From Hungatella sp. (lineage in GTDB: Bacteria > Bacillota > Clostridia > Lachnospirales > Lachnospiraceae): a stretch of DNA of 35,597 nucleotides. Of this stretch, positions 25,138 through 33,320 are shown piece after piece (within the stretch, counting starts at the first letter, position 1; every line of letters starts with the position of its first letter). The stretch is taken from positions 1 to 35,597 of the forward strand of contig JAAWHU010000033.1 of assembly GCA_022796015.1 (NCBI GenBank), given 5' to 3'. The notes beneath the pieces were generated by a model. That model did no database searches. It saw only the letters and a program-made list of their open reading frames with translations, and was not told the origin of the DNA. Made by a program: the position numbers and the translations under genes.

Positions 25138-25681
25138 CTCCCGGCGCAGGCGCCAGCTCATTCCGGTTGCTTGACACCACATCATAGTTGGCCTGCATGG
25201 CCGAGAGAAATGCGCCCAGCCGCCCCTTGGCATCCTCCATGGTGCCGGAAATAATATGCTGCAGATTCCTAAGAATATCATCTGTATATTGGATAGCTCC
25301 CTGGCGGATGCTGTTGGCATCCCCCACCGCCGCATCGATAATAGCCTGAGCCTGGACCTGGGCTTCCTCCACGATCTGATTGGCCGTAGAGTAGGCCCGC
25401 TGCATGATCTCATGCTCATTCACCAGCTCGTTAGTCTGGGCCGTGGCCTCCTGAATCATGTTGTCGGCCTGATACCTGGCCTCGCTTAAGATGGCGTCCT
25501 GGTTGCTGATAATCTTCTGATACTGCTTGATCTCGTCCGGCACACGCAGGCGCAGCTCCACCAAAAGCTCCTCCAACTCCTCCTTGTTCACAATGATCTT
25601 TGTATTGTTAGACAGTGCCTGATACTTGCAGCTGTCGATATATTCTTCGATTTCGCCGATTAATTGTTCAATTCTGCTCAT
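25100..25681 (-). CDS. Coiled-coil protein of the DivIVA / V-ATPase subunit H-like type
   Basis: This 193-residue, mostly helical protein starts MSRIEQLIGEIEEYIDSCKYQALSNNTKIIVNKEELEELL. A long coiled coil (about 45-165) follows with repeated A/E/Q heptads (SEARYQADNMIQEATAQTNELVNEHE). Proteins of this type are often encoded after coaD in Clostridia and annotated only as ATPase or DivIVA-like. No nucleotide-binding motif is present, so ATPase would be a misnomer. It may act as a scaffold. AAAGGAGAGG precedes the ATG. The gene follows coaD by 27 bp, in the same operon. Confidence 0.8.
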   Translation of the reverse strand: MSRIEQLIGEIEEYIDSCKYQALSNNTKIIVNKEELEELLVELRLRVPDEIKQYQKIISNQDAILSEARYQADNMIQEATAQTNELVNEHEIMQRAYSTANQIVEEAQVQAQAIIDAAVGDANSIRQGAIQYTDDILRNLQHIISGTMEDAKGRLGAFLSAMQANYDVVSSNRNELAPAPGVNDPERGAMPEG

Positions 25682-25708
25682 AGTATGTATCCTCTCCTTT
25701 TCTAAAAA

Positions 25709-26224
25709 TTAATCCGGCTTTTCGCCGGCAGACTGCAGGCATTCTTGTCCCCCTACCTTTTCCTGAACCTTTGCGGCAATCTTCGGATGTACAAATGCGC
25801 TGATGTCTCCATGATACATGGCGATTTCCTTAACAATGCTGGAACTCAAATAAGAATATTTCAAATTCGTAGTCAAAAATATAGTGTCAACCTCAGATGC
25901 AATCACACGGTTGGTCTGAGACATCTGTAATTCATATTCAAAGTCCGTAATAGCCCGCAGCCCCCTGACAATGACGTCAGCATGGCACTGCTTCACAAAA
26001 TCAACCAAAAGTCCGTCAAACGCCTGTATCTCGATATTGGACAGATGCCCTGTAACACTCTTTAACATATTAACACGTTCTTCCACAGAAAACAACGGAG
26101 ATTTGGAATTATTCTTCAAAACCCCTACGATCACCTTGTCCATAATTCTGGAACTTCTCTCAATAATATCCTGATGTCCTAATGTAACCGGGTCAAAGCT
26201 GCCCGGATATACTGCTACTGCCAT
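25709..26224 (-). CDS. coaD: Phosphopantetheine adenylyltransferase
   Basis: This 171-residue CoaD joins ATP and 4'-phosphopantetheine to give dephospho-CoA, the penultimate step of coenzyme A synthesis. The nucleotidyltransferase motif TLGH is in [20 protein letters not shown], the second motif is [13 protein letters not shown], and [10 protein letters not shown] near the end matches the family's ISSS/T motif. AGGAGGAG precedes the ATG at 26224. The start lies inside the 3' end of rsmD (32-bp overlap). Confidence 0.97.
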   Translation of the reverse strand: MAVAVYPGSFDPVTLGHQDIIERSSRIMDKVIVGVLKNNSKSPLFSVEERVNMLKSVTGHLSNIEIQAFDGLLVDFVKQCHADVIVRGLRAITDFEYELQMSQTNRVIASEVDTIFLTTNLKYSYLSSSIVKEIAMYHGDISAFVHPKIAAKVQEKVGGQECLQSAGEKPD

Positions 26225-26786
26225 AATCTCCTCCTGTCCGCTGCAAAAATACATGCTTGTTGGTCTTATATTCTTTGTTCTTTACGATCTGATAGCCCAT
26301 GCCCTCTGCATAAGAAAAATCCGTCTCCCGGGAAGCCTCTGTGATAATCAAAGTCTCCTGATCCGCAAGCTTCGAGCCCTTCAGATATTCAAGAACCCGC
26401 TTTTCCCATTCCATATTGTAAGGCGGATCCATAAAAATCGTATGAAAGTAATATCCCCTGCCCTCCAGGCGCTTTAATCCTTCCAGCACATCGCAGACAA
26501 AAACCTCCGCCCCTTCCTCCAGATGCGTGGCTTTTAAATTCTGGCGGATGCACTCCGCTGCCTTTGGATTCTGCTCCACCATGACCGCCTTTTTTGCGCC
26601 CCGGCTTAAGGCCTCGATCCCCATAGCCCCGCTTCCGGAAAAACAGTCAAGAAAACAGCTCTGAACCAAGCGGTTCTGTATCATATTAAACAGGGTTTCC
26701 TTGATCCGGTCCGTAGTAGGCCTGGTGTCAAGTCCTTCTATGGTCTTTAACTGAATCCGTCTTGCACTCCCTGCGATTACTCTCAT
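26193..26786 (-). CDS. rsmD: 16S rRNA (guanine966-N2)-methyltransferase RsmD
   Basis: This 197-residue methyltransferase opens with the family signature [34 protein letters not shown]. It also has the SAM-binding [20 protein letters not shown] (about 45-64) and the catalytic DPPYN motif. It methylates N2 of a guanine in 16S rRNA. AAGGAG precedes the ATG at 26786. A longer in-frame start would run back into the palindromic repeat. The last about ten codons overlap coaD. Confidence 0.95.
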   Translation of the reverse strand: MRVIAGSARRIQLKTIEGLDTRPTTDRIKETLFNMIQNRLVQSCFLDCFSGSGAMGIEALSRGAKKAVMVEQNPKAAECIRQNLKATHLEEGAEVFVCDVLEGLKRLEGRGYYFHTIFMDPPYNMEWEKRVLEYLKGSKLADQETLIITEASRETDFSYAEGMGYQIVKNKEYKTNKHVFLQRTGGDYGSSSISGQL

Positions 26787-26814
26787 AATGTTCTCCTTAT
26801 GTTTTTTCGCTATA

Positions 26815-27027
26815 AGGTAATTGTGAAACTCAAACCTTAGCCGAATATTCGGATCATATCTTCTAGGAAAAGCCATTTACACCATGAAATAGAGACCATA
26901 GAAAGCAGGAGGGCTTAACCCCGACTGATTTCTGCTTTACTGGGCTCTATGGAATGTCTGGTGTAACCGGCTTTGTATAGAAGATATGATCTGAATATTC
27001 TCCTAGCTTTGAGTTTTTCAACCACCT
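26815..27027. repeat. Long imperfect palindrome (copy B of the intergenic repeat)
   Basis: Two arms of about 100 bp face each other around a short loop near 26910-26930. The left arm AGGTAATTGTGAAACTCAAA pairs with the right end, whose complement reads AGGTGGTTGAAAAACTCAAA. GATCATATCTTCTA at 26852-26865 is exactly complementary to 26978-26991. TTACACCA and AAAGCAG blocks also pair. The core GCTCTATGGAATGTC (26944-26958) matches copies A and C. It fills most of the gap between rsmD and the SASP gene, with no open frame. An RNA copy would fold into a long interrupted hairpin. Confidence 0.85.
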
Positions 27028-27114
27028 ATTATCATTATCAGTATAATATGATTCTTTTATCCGTACAAGGGATTTCTCTGTAAAAAAATGACAGATTACG
27101 CAAAACCTTCTAGG

Positions 27115-27141
27115 GTATTATTTTTTGTTGGGCACATAATA
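27115..27141 (+). promoter_or_regulatory. Candidate SigG-type promoter of the SASP gene
   Basis: CATAATA (27135-27141) matches the forespore SigG -10, and GTATT (27115-27119) resembles its -35. The spacing of 15 bp is a little short. Alpha/beta-type SASP genes are typically SigG-controlled. The start codon is about 50 bp downstream. Confidence 0.45.
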
Positions 27142-27190
27142 GGAGTGTAGCAATTAACAAACCATTACAGAGAACAAGGAGGCGTTTTAT

Positions 27191-27397
27191 ATGTCTAACA
27201 AATCTTCTAACAGCACAAATGTACCAGAGGCAAGAGAGGCAATGGACAAATTCAAAATGGAGGTTGCAAGTGAAATCGGCGTACCGTTAACCAACGGATA
27301 CAACGGCAACCTGACCTCTGCACAGAACGGTTCCGTAGGTGGATATATGGTTAAGAAGATGATCGAGGCCCAGGAAAAGCAGATGGCCGGTAAGTAA
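27191..27397 (+). CDS. Alpha/beta-type small acid-soluble spore protein
   Basis: This 68-residue protein has the two family motifs. The first, KFKMEVASEIGVPL (about 22-35), includes the Glu-Ile site cut by the germination protease GPR. The second, GYNGNLTSAQNGSVGGYMVKKMIEAQEKQM, is in the C-terminal half. These proteins coat and protect DNA in dormant spores and are degraded at germination. AAGGAGG precedes the ATG, and a bidirectional terminator follows. Its presence marks the organism as a spore former. Confidence 0.96.
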   Translation: MSNKSSNSTNVPEAREAMDKFKMEVASEIGVPLTNGYNGNLTSAQNGSVGGYMVKKMIEAQEKQMAGK

Positions 27398-27420
27398 AAA
27401 TTAATAATGAAAAAGAAAAT

Positions 27421-27457
27421 CCCCGGCTGGCTTTAAGCTGACCGGGGGTCTTCTTTT
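27421..27457. terminator. Bidirectional terminator between SASP and recG
   Basis: Stem CCCCGGCTGGCTT/AAGCTGACCGGGG (27421-27447) is followed on the plus strand by TCTTCTTTT and flanked on the minus strand by TTTTCTTTTTC. It can serve both the SASP gene and recG. Confidence 0.85.
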
Positions 27458-27477
27458 GCCTGCCTCAGGGGACAAGG

Positions 27478-29535
27478 CTACAGATTCAGTTTGTCATAAC
27501 TTTTCTCCAAATATTCATCCATGCGGCGCCTCAAGTCCTGGTGCTCCGGCAGAGCCAGCTCTTCATCCCTTTCAAGCAGCGCCGTCACCTCCTCGGACAC
27601 GGTTTTTAAAAGACTGGCATCCGTAAAGATATCTGCCAGCTTAAATTCCATATCCCCGCTCTGGCGAATCCCGAAGATATCACCCGGCCCCCGAAGCTTC
27701 AGATCCTCCGAGGCAATGTAAAAACCATCGTTTGACCGGTTTAAGATGTCAAGCCGTTCCTGGGTTCCCTCCTGGTCCCCGCAGTTCACCATAATACAGT
27801 AGGACTGATGCCTTCCCCGGCCTACCCGGCCCCGAAGCTGATGAAGCTGGGCCAGGCCGAAACGCTCCGCATTCTCGATCATCATTACTGTGGCATTGGG
27901 CACATTGACCCCCACCTCGATGACAGTGGTTGACACCAGAACCTGGATCTCCCCTGCGGCAAAACGCTCCATGATCTGATTCTTTTCCTTCCCCTTCATC
28001 TTTCCGTGAAGATAGCAAATCTCCACATCAGGCAGCTCTTTCTTAAGAACCTTGGTATAGTCCAGCACATTTTCCGCTTCGATCATCTCGCTTTCCTCCA
28101 CCATGGGGCAGATCACATAGGCCTGATGTCCCTGATCCACCTGCTTCTGAATAAAAGAATAGGCATTCTTCCGATATCCCGTGTTCACCACGCAGTTCTT
28201 TATGGGAAGACGGCTGGCCGGCATCTGGTCGATGACGGAAATATCCAGGTCGCCGTAGAGAATAATGGCCAGAGTCCTGGGAATCGGCGTGGCGCTCATA
28301 ACCATAACATGGGGCTCTTCACCCTTGCGGCCAAGGAGCTCCCTCTGCCCCACTCCGAACCGGTGCTGTTCGTCGGTAATCACCAGGGCCAGGTTGTCAT
28401 AGACCACCTTCTCCTGAATCAGGGCATGGGTTCCCACCACAATATCCGCCTCATGGTTTTTCACCTTCTCATAGGCAGCCCGCTTCTCCTTAGCCGTCAT
28501 GGAACCGGTTATGAGCACCGGCACCTTGCCGATCCCCTGCTCCTCAAAGAGCTGCCTCATGCCCTCATAATGCTGCTTTGCCAGCACCTCCGTGGGCGCC
28601 ATGATGGCTCCCTGATATCCGTTATAGGCAGCCAGTAAAAGAGCCAGGACCGCGATAATAGTCTTTCCGGAGCCTACATCTCCCTGAACCAGACGGTTCA
28701 TGACCATGCCCCCGGTTAAGTCCCTCTCCGCCTCATCCAGCACCTTTTTCTGAGCATGGGTAAGCTCATAGGGAAGGTTCTTTACCAGCTTCTCCACCTC
28801 ATCCGCTTTCTTCATAACATACCGGCTGCGTCTGTCCTGCCTCTTCTCCTTAAGCTGCCTCACTGCCAGGATAAACAAGAAAAACTCATCGAACACCAGC
28901 CGCTTTCTGGCAAAAAGAAGCTCCTTTTGATTTTCCGGAAAATGAATATGCTCCACGGCATAGTTGTACTCCGCCAGCTCGTATTTTTTCCGAATATACA
29001 AGGGAAGGTATTCCCTCTCCATCTGCCGGATGTCAAGGGCCTGGGCCACTGCCTTGGTGATGGCTTTGTTGCCAAGTCCCTTTGTCTGGCCGTAGACCGG
29101 CTGCATGGTCTCCATCATGGTCTCATAGCCTTCTCTGGTATAGATCTCCGGCTGTTCCATGGTGAGCCGGTTATTTTTCTTTGTAACTTTTCCGTAAAAA
29201 ATATGGTAGGTTCCCGCCTGGAGAGTGGTTCTGAGAAAAGGCATATTATACCAGGTCAGCTGCAGGCTTCCTGTGCCATCCCGAAGGGATACGGTGATTA
29301 CCTGGGTGTGTTGAAAGCTCCTGACAGAGGCGGTTTTTTGAAGGATTCCTCCCACAGCCCCTATGGTACCTTCTCTCAGCTCCCTGATACTCACCGGCGG
29401 CTCATAGATATGATAGGCTCTGGGATAATACATAAGCAAATCCGCCACCCTGTAAACTCCCAGCTTTTCAAATAATTTTCCGGTCTTCTCCCCGATCCCC
29501 TTCAGCGTGCGGATGGGTTCCTGATTGTTGGCCAT
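27478..29535 (-). CDS. recG: ATP-dependent DNA helicase RecG
   Basis: This 685-residue helicase acts on stalled replication forks and recombination junctions. The N-terminal wedge/OB domain (about 1-230) is followed by helicase motifs: GDVGSGKT (Walker A), ITDEQHRFG (motif II, DEQH), MSATPIPRTL (motif III) and the C-terminal RecA fold ending in the QLRGRVGRG motif. The RecG-specific LKLRGPGDIFGIRQSG follows. Length is normal. AAAGGAAC precedes the ATG. The usual Firmicutes order puts it near fakA; one extra gene and a repeat lie between here. Confidence 0.97.
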   Translation of the reverse strand: MANNQEPIRTLKGIGEKTGKLFEKLGVYRVADLLMYYPRAYHIYEPPVSIRELREGTIGAVGGILQKTASVRSFQHTQVITVSLRDGTGSLQLTWYNMPFLRTTLQAGTYHIFYGKVTKKNNRLTMEQPEIYTREGYETMMETMQPVYGQTKGLGNKAITKAVAQALDIRQMEREYLPLYIRKKYELAEYNYAVEHIHFPENQKELLFARKRLVFDEFFLFILAVRQLKEKRQDRRSRYVMKKADEVEKLVKNLPYELTHAQKKVLDEAERDLTGGMVMNRLVQGDVGSGKTIIAVLALLLAAYNGYQGAIMAPTEVLAKQHYEGMRQLFEEQGIGKVPVLITGSMTAKEKRAAYEKVKNHEADIVVGTHALIQEKVVYDNLALVITDEQHRFGVGQRELLGRKGEEPHVMVMSATPIPRTLAIILYGDLDISVIDQMPASRLPIKNCVVNTGYRKNAYSFIQKQVDQGHQAYVICPMVEESEMIEAENVLDYTKVLKKELPDVEICYLHGKMKGKEKNQIMERFAAGEIQVLVSTTVIEVGVNVPNATVMMIENAERFGLAQLHQLRGRVGRGRHQSYCIMVNCGDQEGTQERLDILNRSNDGFYIASEDLKLRGPGDIFGIRQSGDMEFKLADIFTDASLLKTVSEEVTALLERDEELALPEHQDLRRRMDEYLEKSYDKLNL

Positions 29536-29574
29536 GGCTGTGTGTTCCTTTCCTTTTTCTGTTCCTTAGAATTC

Positions 29575-29800
29575 AGGTGTCAAAAGCCTTGCCCATAAGT
29601 AATGCCTGGCAAATTGCCCAAAAGAAATTGGGGAACACGACTTTTGCACCATGAAGATGAGACTCAAAAATCGTGGAAGCCTTTGCTGAACACGATTTTC
29701 GTCTTAAGAGGCTCATTGTAATGCTTGGTGCAATGGAGCGTGAACCAATTCTTTTGGGCAATTTGACACCAAACACTTTGATTCAGGCTTTTGACACCCT
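29575..29800. repeat. Long imperfect palindrome (copy C of the intergenic repeat)
   Basis: Arms of about 105 bp face each other around a loop near 29680. CAAATTGCCCAAAAGAA (29610-29626) is exactly complementary to 29749-29765. The ends AGGTGTCAAAAGCCT and AGGCTTTTGACACC also pair. The core GCTCATTGTAATGCT (29711-29725), followed by TGGTG, matches copies A and B, although the outer arms differ. No open frame is present. It lies between the recG start and the terminator of the upstream gene. Confidence 0.82.
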
Positions 29801-29805
29801 AATCT

Positions 29806-29830
29806 TTCTTAGTTAATTGCGAAACGCAAA
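29806..29830. repeat. Solitary end motif of the A/B repeat type
   Basis: TTCTTAGTTAATTGCGAAAC followed by GCAAA differs by only two bases from the end of copy A (TTCTTAGGTAATTGCGAAAC, then TCAAA; 5871-5894). It lies just outside copy C, which has different outer arms. Confidence 0.6.
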
Positions 29831-29868
29831 GACAGCCTCCGCAGAACCTTGCCCGCGAAGGCCGTCTT
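29829..29868 (-). terminator. Terminator downstream of the 289-residue protein gene
   Basis: AAGACAGCC (29829-29837) pairs, with one G-U, with GGCCGTCTT (29860-29868). On the minus strand it is followed by TTTGCGTTTCGC. It lies 52 bp past the stop of the gene at 29921-30790, separating that gene from recG. Confidence 0.6.
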
Positions 29869-29920
29869 CCCATATTTTCACTTATATGCCGTAAGAATGA
29901 CACCTTCAGGCTTTGGGGCC

Positions 29921-30790
29921 TCACCTGGGCCGGAACATGGTATTGATCATCTCCACCACGTTCTCCCATGCCTGGCCTTTTGACAGATTCAGTCCGGCGC
30001 TTTTCCAGATATCCCGCACCGTGAGCATCCTCTCTGCCAGGTTGTCGGGAACTGTCTTATAATCATCCTCCAGCTCCTTTACCTTCTCCTCCGTATAATA
30101 CCGCTCCCTGCCCATCTTGCTGCTCCTGGATTCATCGATGCGGCATAAGATCTCCAGCTGCTTGGGCCATTCCTTGGCCTGACTCTCCAGCTGATTCACC
30201 CGCTTTTCATAGACCCTATCCAGCTGGGCCAGCTCCTCCTCCATAGTCAGGACACGGTACCCTCTGCCCTGGGCAAGATCCGACACTGTGGCGCCTTCCT
30301 CAACCACCCGGACTTCTCTTGTCCCGTTCTCATATCCCTGTACAATCTCGTTATAGAGGGTGGTATAGGCCTGGGCCAGCCTGGCTGCCCGGTCCCTCCA
30401 GGTATTGCCGCCCTGGCTTTCCTTTAAGCCATCCACTTCCCTGGAAAACCAGAGAGAGACCATATTCTTTGTCATATCCCTGCCTTCCAGAACTTCCTCC
30501 TCTGTGGCAAAATACCGGACGGATGACGAGACCGAGCCGTAAACCTGCTCCATGTGGATGGTAGAATTCTTAACCTCCTCCAAGCTCATCCCCTTAGAGG
30601 ATTCCACTTTCTCTGCCGCCATCCTGCGGTAAGCATCCATCCCCTCCCGGGAGATGGTCACCTTTACCAAAGGATTCCCCATGCCTTCCGGCAGCTTGTT
30701 CACGGTCTTCCCTTTCCCGGCATCCTTTATCTGCCCCGCCGTCTCCATAGCACGAAACGGAATCCCCGGCAAATTCGCCTGAATCTTCAT
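29921..30790 (-). CDS. Hypothetical protein between fakA and recG
   Basis: I do not recognise this family with confidence. The 289-residue protein is soluble, has no signal peptide or membrane segment, and is rich in charged helices. Notable segments are NLPGIPFRAMETAG near the start, VKVTISREGMDAYRRMA (about 42-58) and a helical middle with YTTLYNEIVQGYENGTREV. A conserved-looking end (LAERMLTVRDIWKSAGLNLSKGQAWENVVEMINTMFRPR) closes it. AGGAGGAGG precedes the ATG. It follows fakA by 23 bp and ends at its own terminator, so it is the tail of the asp23-fakA operon. Confidence 0.8.
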   Translation of the reverse strand: MKIQANLPGIPFRAMETAGQIKDAGKGKTVNKLPEGMGNPLVKVTISREGMDAYRRMAAEKVESSKGMSLEEVKNSTIHMEQVYGSVSSSVRYFATEEEVLEGRDMTKNMVSLWFSREVDGLKESQGGNTWRDRAARLAQAYTTLYNEIVQGYENGTREVRVVEEGATVSDLAQGRGYRVLTMEEELAQLDRVYEKRVNQLESQAKEWPKQLEILCRIDESRSSKMGRERYYTEEKVKELEDDYKTVPDNLAERMLTVRDIWKSAGLNLSKGQAWENVVEMINTMFRPR

Positions 30791-30813
30791 GGCCTCCTCC
30801 TGTTTTCTCCGCT

Positions 30814-32496
30814 CTACTCCACAGACATGAGATAATAATAGATGGGCTGCCCGCCGCTGTGCAGTTCGATCTCACGGTCCGGGAATGCCTCCTGGGCTTT
30901 CTCCAGCAGCTTCTGAGCAGTCCCTTCATTGATATCGGCTCCGTAGTAGATGGTAATCAGCTCTGAGGACTCATCCACCATGGCCTTTAGCGTGTCAAGA
31001 GCCGTGTCCATAACCGACTGGCCTACACAGAGGATTCCCTTGTCGCCAAGGCCCATGATATCGCCCTGTTTAATCTCCTTGTCGTCAATGACCGTGTTCC
31101 TCACAGCATAAGTAATCTGCCCCGTCTTTACCCGGCTCATCTCCTCCATCATGGCCTCTTTGTTCTCCTCCGGCGACAGTTCCGGAGCAAAATTAATGAT
31201 GGCCGTGATTCCCTGAGGCACCGTCTTTGAGGGCACTACCACAATCTTCTTATCCTCCACAAGAGAGGCCGCCTGCTCTGCCGCCAGGACAATATTGCTG
31301 TTGTTGGGAAGAATGTAGATGGTATCTGCATTAATCTGCTCCACCGCATTGAGCATATCCTCGGTGCTGGGGTTCATGGTCTGGCCGCCCTCAATGAGGT
31401 AATCGGTTCCGATACCCTTAAAGATCTCCCCAAAGCCTTCCCCGATGGATACGGCGATAAATCCGTACTCTTTTCTCGGCTCCTGCTCCTGATTGTCTGC
31501 CTTTAAAGTATCCTGGGCCTTTTGCTGGGCCGCTTTTTTCTCCGCATCCATAATGAGGCGCTCCTGATGCTCCTCCCTCATGTTGTCGATCTTCATTCTG
31601 GAGAGAGGACCGTAAGTCAGGGCTTTCTGAATGGCCAGTCCCGGGTCATTGGTGTGGACATGAACCTTTACCACATCCTCGTCAGATACTACCACAATGG
31701 AATCCCCTATGGATTCCAGATAAGTCTTAAACTCTCTTTCCTCCTTATCGCCGTAGGCCTTCTCCACGTTAATAATAAATTCGGTACAGTAACCGAACTT
31801 GATCTCCGCTTCCTCCACAGCTGAGGTCCGGGATGACGTCTGGCTTCTTCCTGCTGTCCCCTCTTCCACGGCAAAGTCGATCTCGTTGCCTAAGAGTCCA
31901 TCCAGACATCCCTTCATCACCTGCATGAGTCCCTGGCCTCCGGAGTCTACCACTCCCGCCTGCTTCAGGATGGGAAGCATCTCCGGAGTCTGGCTCAGCA
32001 CATAATCGCCGTGTGCAATGATCTTCTCTGCAAATTCCAGAATATCCTCAGTCTCGGTCACTAACTCCACTGCCTTATCCGCCATACCTTTGGCCACCGT
32101 AAGGATGGTGCCCTCCTTGGGCTTCATGACCGCCTTGTAGGCTGTCTCTGTGGCACGCACAAACGCATTGGCCAAGGTAGTGGTGGTAATCACGTCCAAA
32201 GGCTTGATCTCTTTTGTAAATCCTCTAAACAACTGGGACAAAATAACGCCGGAGTTACCCCTGGCGCCTCTGAGAGACCCAGAGGAGATGGCTCTCGCCA
32301 GATTCTCCATAGTTGGATTCTCAATAGCCGCTACCTCTCTTGCGGCTGACATAATGGTCATTGTCATATTGGTACCTGTGTCTCCATCCGGAACAGGGAA
32401 CACATTCAGTTCATTAATCCACTCCTTCTTTGCTTCCAGGCTTTTTGCTCCTGCCAGAAAAGCTTTCTGAAGATCTTTCGCATCAATCGTATTCAT
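30814..32496 (-). CDS. fakA: Fatty acid kinase FakA-like (DAK2 domain, YloV family)
   Basis: This 560-residue protein has an N-terminal DhaL/DAK2 kinase domain with NVFPVPDGDTGTNMTMT (the magnesium-ATP-binding Asp cluster) and the GARGNSGVILSQLFRG loop. A central domain and the C-terminal YloV domain (FGEIFKGIGTDYLIEGGQTMNPSTED) follow. FakA phosphorylates fatty acids held by a FakB (DegV-family) carrier; no fakB is in the window. The start at 32496 fits the family N-terminus MNTIDAKDL. GTG at 32502 is better spaced from AAGGAGG and is an alternative. It follows asp23 by about 19 bp. Confidence 0.93.
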   Translation of the reverse strand: MNTIDAKDLQKAFLAGAKSLEAKKEWINELNVFPVPDGDTGTNMTMTIMSAAREVAAIENPTMENLARAISSGSLRGARGNSGVILSQLFRGFTKEIKPLDVITTTTLANAFVRATETAYKAVMKPKEGTILTVAKGMADKAVELVTETEDILEFAEKIIAHGDYVLSQTPEMLPILKQAGVVDSGGQGLMQVMKGCLDGLLGNEIDFAVEEGTAGRSQTSSRTSAVEEAEIKFGYCTEFIINVEKAYGDKEEREFKTYLESIGDSIVVVSDEDVVKVHVHTNDPGLAIQKALTYGPLSRMKIDNMREEHQERLIMDAEKKAAQQKAQDTLKADNQEQEPRKEYGFIAVSIGEGFGEIFKGIGTDYLIEGGQTMNPSTEDMLNAVEQINADTIYILPNNSNIVLAAEQAASLVEDKKIVVVPSKTVPQGITAIINFAPELSPEENKEAMMEEMSRVKTGQITYAVRNTVIDDKEIKQGDIMGLGDKGILCVGQSVMDTALDTLKAMVDESSELITIYYGADINEGTAQKLLEKAQEAFPDREIELHSGGQPIYYYLMSVE

Positions 32497-32515
32497 ACCC
32501 ACGGGTTGCTCCTCC

Positions 32516-32872
32516 TTAATCAATCACTCTGACGCCTTCGACATAAATATTGATCTTGTCGACTTTCAGACCGGTGAATTCTTCTACTTTGTATTTGACA
32601 TTCTCGATCAAGTTGTCCGCAACCGCAGAGATACTGACACCATATGCCACAATCACGTGGAAATCCAGTATAATATGGTTATCCTCCAGCTCCACATTGA
32701 TTCCGTGGGTCAGGCTTTCCTTCTTCAACAGCTTTACCAGGCCATCCTTCATACTGATGGCCGCCATTCCCACGATGCCGAAACACTCCACTGCCGTAGT
32801 GCCGGCGTATATGGCAATCACCTCCGGATTAATCCGGATCTCACCCAACTTGTTGCTGATTCGTCCTTTCAT
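32516..32872 (-). CDS. Asp23/Gls24 family protein (YloU-like)
   Basis: This 118-residue Asp23-domain protein (GEIRINPEVIAIYAGTTAVECFGIVGMA ... VIVAYGVSISAVADNLIENVKYKVEEFTGLKVDKINIYVEGV) has no membrane segment. The family is linked to envelope stress and lipid metabolism, and in Firmicutes it is nearly always paired with fakA, as here. GGGAGG precedes the ATG. It is the first gene of its operon. Confidence 0.93.
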   Translation of the reverse strand: MKGRISNKLGEIRINPEVIAIYAGTTAVECFGIVGMAAISMKDGLVKLLKKESLTHGINVELEDNHIILDFHVIVAYGVSISAVADNLIENVKYKVEEFTGLKVDKINIYVEGVRVID

Positions 32873-32983
32873 GAACGAAGACCTCCCATCATGATATTGT
32901 ATTTGTTACTTCCTATTCTGCCCAGGCATCCCCCATGTATGCCTTCTTTTCCTGCTTCATTCCATAATATGGCTATGTAAATA

Positions 32984-33012
32984 AGTATACCACATACAAG
33001 ATATTGTGTCTA
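32984..33012 (-). promoter_or_regulatory. Promoter of asp23-fakA
   Basis: On the minus strand, TAGACA (33007-33012) and TATACT (32984-32989) are separated by 17 bp. Transcription would begin near 32977, about 105 bp before asp23. That leader has no clear structure. Confidence 0.7.
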
Positions 33013-33036
33013 TTCCAAAGATTTTTTAAATTTCTC

Positions 33037-33065
33037 TTGCAAAATATAGCACAATCTGCTATTAT
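33037..33065 (+). promoter_or_regulatory. Promoter of rpmB
   Basis: TTGCAA (33037-33042), 17-bp spacer, TATTAT (33060-33065), divergent from the asp23 promoter with 24 bp between the two -35 boxes. The leader to the ATG is about 50 bp. Confidence 0.75.
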
Positions 33066-33122
33066 AGCAGTGTTGTGGTTCCTTAGAGAGGGAGCCAAGT
33101 AGCTTTGAAGGAGGTGCAAATC

Positions 33123-33308
33123 ATGGCTAAATGTGCAATTTGCGAGAAAGCTGCTCACTTTGGTAACGCAGTGAGCCATTCACATAGAAGATCCAACAAG
33201 ATGTGGAAAGCTAACGTAAAATCTGTCAAAGTAAAAGTAAACGGCGGCGCCAAGAAGATGTATGTATGTACTTCTTGCTTACGTTCCGGCTTAGTTGAAA
33301 GAGCTTAA
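33123..33308 (+). CDS. rpmB: 50S ribosomal protein L28, zinc-ribbon form
   Basis: This 61-residue ribosomal protein has the L28 core (GNAVSHSHRRSNKMWKANVKSVKVKVNGGAKKMYVCTSCLRSG). Both CxxC pairs are present (CAIC at residues 4-7 and CTSC near residue 50), so it is the zinc-binding type. AAGGAGGTG precedes the ATG at 33123. It stands alone and is followed by a strong terminator. Confidence 0.97.
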   Translation: MAKCAICEKAAHFGNAVSHSHRRSNKMWKANVKSVKVKVNGGAKKMYVCTSCLRSGLVERA

Positions 33309-33320
33309 GTGAAAACGATT

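Noticed and set aside
28006-29475. Long plus-strand frames (210 and 239 codons) opposite recG
   Set aside because: They are shadows of recG codon usage, without start signals.
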